A stretch of DNA of 33,942 nt from an uncultured Bacteroidota bacterium (GTDB lineage: Bacteria; Bacteroidota; Bacteroidia; Bacteroidales; F082), in the NCBI GenBank assembly GCA_900542475.1, contig UQNO01000023.1:1-33942 (forward strand). The letters are read 5' to 3'. The notes beneath the pieces were generated by a model. That model ran no database searches, was not told the origin of the DNA, and saw only the letters and a program-made list of their open reading frames with translations. The position numbers and the translations under genes were made by a program. Below, in pieces: positions 28,293 through 33,942 of this stretch; position 1 is the first letter of the stretch, and each line of letters begins with the position of its first letter.

Positions 28293-29375
28293 TTGGGAAA
28301 GAACATTCTGATATGTCCGTTAAATTGGGGTCTCGGCCATGCAACCCGCTGTGTACCAATAATCAAATCCTTGTCCAGGCAAGGCCACAGGGTTATTATC
28401 GCAGCCGACAAAGGTCCTTTGGCTTTTCTTCAAAAAGCTTTTCCAGACTTGGAGTTTATAAAATTTCCAGGCTTCGAACCAAGATACAGCAAGTCCAACA
28501 CCCAGGCTTTCAAGATGATAGCCTCTTTTCCAACTGCATTGAAAGAGTTCCGAAGAGACCACAAAACCGTTGAGACAATAATTAAAAACCACAGCATTGA
28601 TATTGTGATTTCCGACAACCGCTTCGGCTGTTGGAGCAAACAGGCACATTCAGTTTTCATCACGCATCAACTGCATATTCAAACACCTAAAATCTGGCGT
28701 TGGGCAACCCCTATTATTAATATGTTCAACAACGATTATATCAAGAAATATGATGAAGTATGGGTGCCCGACGACGAGACGGAACCATCATTGGGAGGCA
28801 AGTTGTCACATCCGGCAATTAAACGTTTCAATATATCGTATTTAGGCATCTTAAGTCGCTTTAGCTCTTATAATCAAGGTAATACAGAAAAAACAAACAA
28901 GTATTTAGTCATCATTTCCGGACCAGAACCGCAACGGACAATATTTGAAGACATTGTTTTAAAACAAGCAAAGACAATTAAAGACAACACGTTGATTCTC
29001 AGGGCAAAGCCAGACTCAAACGACCTTCTCGGAGATGTTTCCCCAAACATAAGCGTGTTCAACCATGTCGATGACGAAATGTTTGTAAAACTTGTAAACA
29101 GTTCCGAAAACATTATTTGTCGTGGTGGTTATTCCTCATTAATGGATCTTGTAAGGCTAAACAGAACGGCTTACTTGATACCAACTCCCGGGCAGACCGA
29201 ACAAGAATACCTCGCCGACCATCTTGAAAAACATGGACATTTCCGCTGGTGCAAACAGTCTGATTTTCAAATAGATAAAGTTTCAACACCAACTATCTCA
29301 ATAAGAGACAAATACAACGACAACGAAAACAACATCGACATTTTTATACAAACTTGGATAAAAAACTTGAATTAA
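28293..29375 (+). CDS. GT-B-fold glycosyltransferase family protein
   Basis: The 360-residue protein resembles MurG/GT28-like and UDP-glycosyltransferase-like enzymes. The N-terminal Rossmann domain starts MGKNILICPLNWGLGHATRC, with the GLGHATR acceptor loop. The C-terminal half has YLVIISGPEPQRTIFEDI, then IICRGGYSSLMDLVRLNRTA and PTPGQTEQEYLADHLEKHG, the nucleotide-sugar binding pattern (G-GYSS and Q-EQ). The start is TTG; no in-frame ATG exists near it and the GLGHATR motif requires it. Substrate and acceptor are unknown. It ends one base before lgt. Confidence 0.82.
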   Translation: MGKNILICPLNWGLGHATRCVPIIKSLSRQGHRVIIAADKGPLAFLQKAFPDLEFIKFPGFEPRYSKSNTQAFKMIASFPTALKEFRRDHKTVETIIKNHSIDIVISDNRFGCWSKQAHSVFITHQLHIQTPKIWRWATPIINMFNNDYIKKYDEVWVPDDETEPSLGGKLSHPAIKRFNISYLGILSRFSSYNQGNTEKTNKYLVIISGPEPQRTIFEDIVLKQAKTIKDNTLILRAKPDSNDLLGDVSPNISVFNHVDDEMFVKLVNSSENIICRGGYSSLMDLVRLNRTAYLIPTPGQTEQEYLADHLEKHGHFRWCKQSDFQIDKVSTPTISIRDKYNDNENNIDIFIQTWIKNLN

Positions 29376-29376
29376 A

Positions 29377-30216
29377 ATGATTTTGAATTACATTATTTGG
29401 GATGTAAACCCTTATATTTTCACATTTCCCGACGGTTTCCCGCTTTTAGGCGGTCGTCCGGTGGCATGGTACGGCTTGCTTTGGGCAATGGTTTTCATCG
29501 TCGGTTATTATATCATGCGAAAGGTTTACCGCAAAGAAAAACTCGGCGACGAGCTTTTGGACAAGCTCACCATATACATGGTGGTGTTCACTATTATCGG
29601 GGCGCGTCTGGGACATTGTTTGTTTTATGAGCCGGAGTATTATTTTGCCGAGCCGATTCGTTTTCTTTATATCTGGGAAGGCGGTCTTGCCAGTCATGGC
29701 GGTGCCATAGGCATTCTTATCGGACTTCTTTTATATTCAAGAAAAATCAAAAAACCATATATTTGGATTTTAGACAGGATAGTGCTTCCCGTATCCATCG
29801 GAGGAGCCTTGATTCGCATCGGGAACTTGCTGAATTCCGAGATTTACGGCAACGAGACGACTCTTCCATGGGGATTTAAATTCGTGCGCGACTGGGCGTC
29901 CGGAACACCTGTCGATGCGATTCCGGCTTGCCATCCCACGCAGATTTACGAGGCTATAACATGCGTCATGGTATTCGCTATTTTGATGTATCTTTATTTC
30001 AAGAAAGACATTGTCGATAAACGCCGGGGCTTTTTCTTCGGATTTTTCTGCACGGTGATTTTCGGTTCGCGCATACTGATAGAATTCATCAAGCAACCAC
30101 AGGTTGAATTCGAAAATTCGATGATGCTTGACATGGGACAGTGGTTAAGCATTCCCTTTGTGATTGCGGGTATTTACTTTATGTTCCGCAAACAAAAAAA
30201 GGGGCAAATGAAATGA
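29377..30216 (+). CDS. lgt: Prolipoprotein diacylglyceryl transferase
   Basis: Lgt moves a diacylglyceryl group from phosphatidylglycerol to the lipobox cysteine of prolipoproteins in the inner membrane. The 279-residue multi-pass protein has VAWYGLLWAMVFIVGYYIM, the HGG motif in EGGLASHGGAIGILIG and the signature segment GGALIRIGNLLNSEIYG. It then has HPTQIYEA and a basic C-terminus (KQKKGQMK). The start is one base after the glycosyltransferase stop. The end of the gene doubles as the terminator stem of the convergent hppA. Confidence 0.95.
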   Translation: MILNYIIWDVNPYIFTFPDGFPLLGGRPVAWYGLLWAMVFIVGYYIMRKVYRKEKLGDELLDKLTIYMVVFTIIGARLGHCLFYEPEYYFAEPIRFLYIWEGGLASHGGAIGILIGLLLYSRKIKKPYIWILDRIVLPVSIGGALIRIGNLLNSEIYGNETTLPWGFKFVRDWASGTPVDAIPACHPTQIYEAITCVMVFAILMYLYFKKDIVDKRRGFFFGFFCTVIFGSRILIEFIKQPQVEFENSMMLDMGQWLSIPFVIAGIYFMFRKQKKGQMK

Positions 30217-30225
30217 TTCGCCCCT
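30194..30225 (-). terminator. hppA terminator lying inside the 3' end of lgt
   Basis: On the minus strand AGGGGC (30225-30220) pairs with GCCCCT (30205-30200) over 14 bases, followed directly by seven T (30200-30194). The stem and T tract overlap the last codons of lgt (Lys-Lys-Gly-Gln) and its stop. Confidence 0.75.
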
Positions 30226-30243
30226 GTAAAGTTCAAGGTCTAA

Positions 30244-32472
30244 TTACAGCAGATGGCATGTAACTGTCAGGCCTGCCATCACGATTGACACCATTGACAT
30301 CAGCTTGATGAGGATGTTCAACGAGGGTCCCGATGTATCTTTGAACGGGTCGCCGACGGTGTCGCCAACCACTGTAGCCTTGTGATTTTCAGAACCTTTA
30401 CCTCCGAAGTTACCTTCTTCAACATATTTCTTTGCGTTATCCCATGCGCCGCCCGAATTAGCCATGAACACAGCCAACACGAAGCCTGTGCTGAGACCAC
30501 CTATCAACAGACCGAGGACACCCGGGACACCGAGAACCAGGCCTGTGACGATTGGGACAAGGATAGAGAGAAGGGATGGGACGAGCATCTCGTGCTGAGC
30601 GCCCTTTGTCGAGATACCGACGCAGCGTTCATAGTCAGGCTCGGCCTTTCCTTCAAGGATTCCCTTGATTGTGCCAAACTGACGGCGCACCTCTTCAACC
30701 ATCTTCTGTGCGGCGCGACCGACAGCATTCATTGTCATTCCGCAGAACACGAAGGCCATCATTGCGCCTATGAAGACACCGACCAACACGACAGGGTTCA
30801 TCAGGTTGACGTTGTACACGTCCATAAAATCGACTAAAGAGGCATTATTGATTTTCTCGACTGTCCACTGAACACCTTCACCCAATTTAGCGACACCGTC
30901 CGACTCGGCGATACGATGCAAAGCGATTTTGATTTCCTCGACATACGAGGCGAGAAGTGCAAGCGCCGTGAGTGCCGCCGAACCGATAGCGAAGCCCTTG
31001 CCTGTTGCTGCCGTAGTGTTTCCAAGAGCATCTAAAGCATCGGTGCGTTTACGGACTTCCGGGTCAAGGCCGCTCATTTCTGCGTTGCCACCGGCATTGT
31101 CGGCGATAGGGCCGTAAGCGTCCGTTGCAAGTGTGATGCCGAGTGTCGAGAGCATGCCGACAGCGGCGATACCGATACCATAAAGACCCATTGAAAGGTT
31201 CTGTGCATTAAACTGGATATTAAATCCGTTGGCGCAGAGATAAGCCAAAACGATAGCGCAACCCACTGTTACAACGGGAATGGCTGTCGAGAGCATGCCG
31301 AGACCGAGACCGGAGATGATAACTGTCGCCGGACCTGTCTTGGAACTCTCAGCAACTTTTTGAGTTGGCTTGTAACTCTGTGAAGTATAATATTCCGTGG
31401 CTTTTCCGATGATGACACCGGCGAGCAGTCCAACGACAACCGACAGTGACACTTGCCACCACATATTCGGAGTTGATTCTTCTTTTCCAAAGAGGAAGTA
31501 CATGATGCAGAATGTGGCGACTGCGATGAGGATAGCGGCTGTATTCGTGCCGCGGCTCAATGCGCCGAGAAGTTCTTTCATTCCCGCTCCTTCTTTTGTG
31601 CGGACAAGGTAGATACCGATGATTGAGAGCAACACGCCGACCGCTGCGATGAGCATCGGAGCGAACACCGCTCTCAACTGCATGCCTTCTATCGCCGATG
31701 TCGCGAATGCCGACGCACCAAGCGCCATTGTAGCAAGAATCGAGCCTGCATACGACTCATAAAGGTCGGCACCCATGCCGGCGACATCACCGACGTTGTC
31801 ACCGACGTTATCAGCGATTGTCGCAGGGTTGCGCGGGTCGTCTTCAGGGATATTGTATTCCGTCTTACCCACGAGGTCGGCGCCGACATCAGCGGCTTTA
31901 GTATAGATACCGCCACCCACACGGGCGAACAACGCCTGCGTCGAGGCTCCCATGCCGAATGTCAACATTGTGGTAGTGATAATAATCAAGTGATTCTCGG
32001 CACCGATGAAATAATCAAGAACGATGAACCATACCGACACGTCGAGGAGCGCAAGACCAACGACCACGAGACCCATGACAGCGCCGGAGCGGAAAGCGAC
32101 CTGCAATCCGCTGTTTAATGACTTACGAGCGGCGTTAGCCGTACGCGCCGAAGCATAGGTCGCGGTCTTCATGCCGAAAAATCCAGCCAAACCGGAGAAG
32201 AAACCTCCAGTGAGGAACGCAAACCATACCCAGCCGTTCTGTAAGTCGAACAAGCTCATCACAAAAAATAACACCGCCAACACAACAAACACGATGGTGA
32301 CGACTTTGTACTGTTGCTTAAGATACGCCATCGCACCTTTTCTGACGTGAGAAGCAATCTTTTTCATCAAATCAGTTCCCTCGTCTTCCTTTATCATGCT
32401 TTTATAGAAATAAAAAGCAAATGACAAAGCCAGAATAGATGCCGCGAGAACCAAATAAATTACAAAATTCAT
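30244..32472 (-). CDS. hppA: Membrane-bound ion-pumping pyrophosphatase, K+-dependent type
   Basis: This enzyme couples pyrophosphate hydrolysis to Na+ and/or H+ export across the inner membrane. Its 742 residues and about 16 helices fit the family. The active-site signature DVGADLVGKTEYNIPEDDPR (about 190-235, continuing DNVGDNVGDVAG) and the C-terminal VGDTVGDPFKDTSGPSLN (near 710) are complete. The segment GNTTAATGKG (near 484) has Ala where K+-independent enzymes have Lys, which marks the K+-dependent class; in relatives that class is Na+-pumping, sometimes with H+. Ion specificity is inferred. Promoter and terminator are both visible, so it is monocistronic. Confidence 0.95.
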   Translation of the reverse strand: MNFVIYLVLAASILALSFAFYFYKSMIKEDEGTDLMKKIASHVRKGAMAYLKQQYKVVTIVFVVLAVLFFVMSLFDLQNGWVWFAFLTGGFFSGLAGFFGMKTATYASARTANAARKSLNSGLQVAFRSGAVMGLVVVGLALLDVSVWFIVLDYFIGAENHLIIITTTMLTFGMGASTQALFARVGGGIYTKAADVGADLVGKTEYNIPEDDPRNPATIADNVGDNVGDVAGMGADLYESYAGSILATMALGASAFATSAIEGMQLRAVFAPMLIAAVGVLLSIIGIYLVRTKEGAGMKELLGALSRGTNTAAILIAVATFCIMYFLFGKEESTPNMWWQVSLSVVVGLLAGVIIGKATEYYTSQSYKPTQKVAESSKTGPATVIISGLGLGMLSTAIPVVTVGCAIVLAYLCANGFNIQFNAQNLSMGLYGIGIAAVGMLSTLGITLATDAYGPIADNAGGNAEMSGLDPEVRKRTDALDALGNTTAATGKGFAIGSAALTALALLASYVEEIKIALHRIAESDGVAKLGEGVQWTVEKINNASLVDFMDVYNVNLMNPVVLVGVFIGAMMAFVFCGMTMNAVGRAAQKMVEEVRRQFGTIKGILEGKAEPDYERCVGISTKGAQHEMLVPSLLSILVPIVTGLVLGVPGVLGLLIGGLSTGFVLAVFMANSGGAWDNAKKYVEEGNFGGKGSENHKATVVGDTVGDPFKDTSGPSLNILIKLMSMVSIVMAGLTVTCHLL

Positions 32473-32533
32473 ACGCGATTTTTTAATTAATAATTATTTT
32501 ACTGTTATCTGTTTTTTCAATATTTTCAACCTG

Positions 32534-32564
32534 CAAAATTCCGAATATTTTTTTTCTTATCAAA
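32534..32564 (-). promoter_or_regulatory. Promoter of hppA
   Basis: A perfect -33 TTTG (32564-32561) lies 19 bases from GAATTTTG (32541-32534), a 7-of-8-type match to the -7 box (G instead of T at the first position). Predicted start near 32527 gives a leader of about 55 bases. Confidence 0.55.
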
Positions 32565-32623
32565 GAAAAAAAATTAATTTTATTAAAAATAATTTTTAGC
32601 ATTATCTGTCAAATATTTTTTTG

Positions 32624-32631
32624 TACTTTTG
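32624..32631 (+). promoter_or_regulatory. -7 box immediately before the bifunctional nuclease start
   Basis: TACTTTTG ends 4 bases before ATG 32636. An earlier in-frame ATG at 32621 overlaps this box. As with dprA, the mRNA would be leaderless or nearly so. The -33 box is not convincing. Confidence 0.4.
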
Positions 32632-32635
32632 TAAA

Positions 32636-33202
32636 ATGAATAAGATTGTGCTTGAAGAAATCGGATTATCTTATACGTCGTCACAAAACGGCGTGTATGC
32701 TCTTCTGTTGAGCGAGAAAGGCTCGAAACTGAAGATGCCAATCATTATTGGAAGCACCGAAGCCCAGTCGATTGCATTAGCCGCCGAGAATTACAAAGGC
32801 AAGCGACCGTTCACACACGACCTTTTCAAAGCTTTCGCCGACATATACCTTATTAATATCAGGGAAGTCTGCATCGACCGCTATCTCGATGGTGTTTTTT
32901 ATGCGGAGATAGTGTGCGAGAAAGACGGAACAACCACCGTTATCGATGCGCGAGCCTCCGACGCCGTGGCCCTGGCACTGCGTTTCAAGTGCCCGATTTA
33001 CGCCAACAAGGACGTCATGGCCGAAACCGGTATTGTTATAGAAGACAATGAGATAGAAGAAGCGAAAAACGGAAACGAGGGCGGCAAAGGCGAAGTGACA
33101 TTAAGACAACTACAAGAACAACTCGACGAAGCGGTGGAAAACGAGGATTTCGAAAAAGCGGTAGCCTTAAGAGACGCAATTATTGAAATAAAACAGAAAT
33201 AA
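32636..33202 (+). CDS. Bifunctional nuclease family protein (BFN/DUF151) with a UVR domain
   Basis: The 188-residue protein begins MNKIVLEEIGLSYTSSQNG and continues LKMPIIIGSTEAQSIALA, PFTHDLFKAFADIYLINIRE and VIDARASDAVALALRFKCPI, all typical of the BFN/DUF151 domain (about 1-140). Relatives have reported DNase/RNase activity. A short acidic linker leads to a UvrB/UvrC-type UVR motif (about 150-185, LRQLQEQLDEAVENEDFEKA), a protein-interaction helical hairpin. ATG 32636 was preferred over 32621 because the promoter box overlaps the latter. The permease gene follows after 42 bases. Confidence 0.88.
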   Translation: MNKIVLEEIGLSYTSSQNGVYALLLSEKGSKLKMPIIIGSTEAQSIALAAENYKGKRPFTHDLFKAFADIYLINIREVCIDRYLDGVFYAEIVCEKDGTTTVIDARASDAVALALRFKCPIYANKDVMAETGIVIEDNEIEEAKNGNEGGKGEVTLRQLQEQLDEAVENEDFEKAVALRDAIIEIKQK

Positions 33203-33244
33203 TTTTGATACCATACGGACAAAAACTTAATAAAATCTAAAAAT

Positions 33245-33942
33245 ATGAAAGGCATCAAGTTTCGTTTAATCGTGATGAACTTCCTGCAGTTTGCGGTGTG
33301 GGGAGCTTATTTGACATGTATGGGCAACTACCTTGGCACAGCAGGCATGGGAGCTGACATCAAATGGTTTTATGCAATTCAAGGCATAGTGTCTATTTTC
33401 ATGCCGACTCTTCTTGGAATTGTCGGTGACAAATGGGTTCAGCCTCAACGATTGTTAGGATATTGTCATCTTGTCGCAGGTGTTGCCATGGCAAGTCTGT
33501 TTTATATGGGCCATCAAGCCGAGCTTGCGGGCGTGAATCCCGACAAAGTGATGTTTATAACCATTTACACGGTCAGCGTGGCTTTTTACATGCCCACACT
33601 TGCGCTTTCCAACACCGCGGCCTTCACAATATTGAAAAACAACGGCTTGGACACAGTGAAAGACTTCCCGCCAATCAGGGTTTTCGGAACAATTGGTTTC
33701 ATAGCCATGATGTGGTTCGTAAACTGCGCATATCTTCACGAAGGCGGTTTCGGATTGACTTTTGCCAATAACGACTACAAATTCCAATACACTCATTACC
33801 AATTTTTAGTTTCAGGCGTTTTAGGTATAATCCTTTTCGTTTATAGTTTGACATTGCCGCAATGCAAAATCATACAGAAAGAAGCCTCGACGCTTTCCGA
33901 CTCTCTTGGATTGAGTGCTTTCAAACTCTTCAAGGAGCGAAA
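33245..33942 (+). CDS. MFS transporter, nucleoside:H+ symporter-like (3' end outside window)
   Basis: The frame is open from ATG 33245 to the window edge, 232 complete codons. It starts MKGIKFRLIVMNFLQFAVWG and shows hydrophobic helices with MFS landmarks: IFMPTLLGIVGDKWVQPQRL between helices 2 and 3, and a DFPPIRVFGTIGFIAMMW segment characteristic of the NupG/XapB nucleoside permease group. At least six helices are in the window. It likely imports nucleosides with protons. It probably shares a transcript with the nuclease gene, and a nuclease beside a nucleoside permease is suggestive of nucleic-acid salvage, though the nuclease lacks a signal peptide. Confidence 0.85.
   Translation, partial: MKGIKFRLIVMNFLQFAVWGAYLTCMGNYLGTAGMGADIKWFYAIQGIVSIFMPTLLGIVGDKWVQPQRLLGYCHLVAGVAMASLFYMGHQAELAGVNPDKVMFITIYTVSVAFYMPTLALSNTAAFTILKNNGLDTVKDFPPIRVFGTIGFIAMMWFVNCAYLHEGGFGLTFANNDYKFQYTHYQFLVSGVLGIILFVYSLTLPQCKIIQKEASTLSDSLGLSAFKLFKER

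Overview
The window looks like a chromosomal segment of an anaerobic member of the Bacteroidales (phylum Bacteroidota), probably gut-associated. The evidence is promoter structure and gene content. Many genes are preceded by the Bacteroidota-type TAnnTTTG -7 box, often with a TTTG-like -33 box 19-22 nt upstream. Start codons sit in A-rich leaders without clear Shine-Dalgarno sequences. The genes include an HU-related protein of the Bacteroidales type, a DUF6089 outer-membrane protein beside uppS-bamA-ompH-ompH, a fused KorA with KorB, and a K+-dependent-type membrane pyrophosphatase. I cannot resolve the genus. I saw no rRNA, tRNA, CRISPR array, insertion sequence or phage.

Bases 1-3660 are the accessory part. 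They hold the C-terminus of an outer-membrane beta-barrel protein, twin palindromes, an HU-like gene with an apparent N-terminal frameshift, a 71-residue small protein behind a consensus promoter, and an unrecognised lipoprotein with two six-cysteine modules. Then comes about 1.3 kb of decayed DNA, in which an antiparallel remnant of a formylglycine-generating-enzyme-type (SUMF1) gene abuts the 3' end of an M20 dipeptidase gene.

Bases 3660-8512 are on the minus strand: dsbD, tilS, a tail-anchored hypothetical and a flavin reductase. Short dispersed repeats lie between these genes and also, in frame, inside tilS and the flavin reductase. Bases 9074-12336 are an energy-metabolism block, korA-korB transcribed divergently from a 2[4Fe-4S] ferredoxin that may carry its electrons. 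Bases 12465-14997 are a three-gene operon of an alpha-oxoamine synthase, a short-chain dehydrogenase and a MarR regulator, which fits sphingolipid-type or another long-chain amino-ketone pathway. Next are a lipoprotein pseudogene with three frameshifts (15169-16045) and an overlapping pair of a second short-chain dehydrogenase and a tandem VOC-domain protein (16247-18111).

Bases 18174-28146 are a minus-strand envelope and housekeeping block. One unit is DUF6089-uppS-bamA-ompH-ompH, which covers outer-membrane assembly, periplasmic chaperones and lipid-carrier synthesis. A second is rsgA, a one-POTRA surface-antigen protein, and nadK. dprA stands apart. Bases 28293-30216 (plus) are a GT-B-type glycosyltransferase and lgt. 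The minus-strand hppA follows, with its terminator inside the end of lgt. The window closes with a bifunctional nuclease and a truncated MFS nucleoside-type permease.

All assignments are from reading the sequence and its translations. No database search was run.
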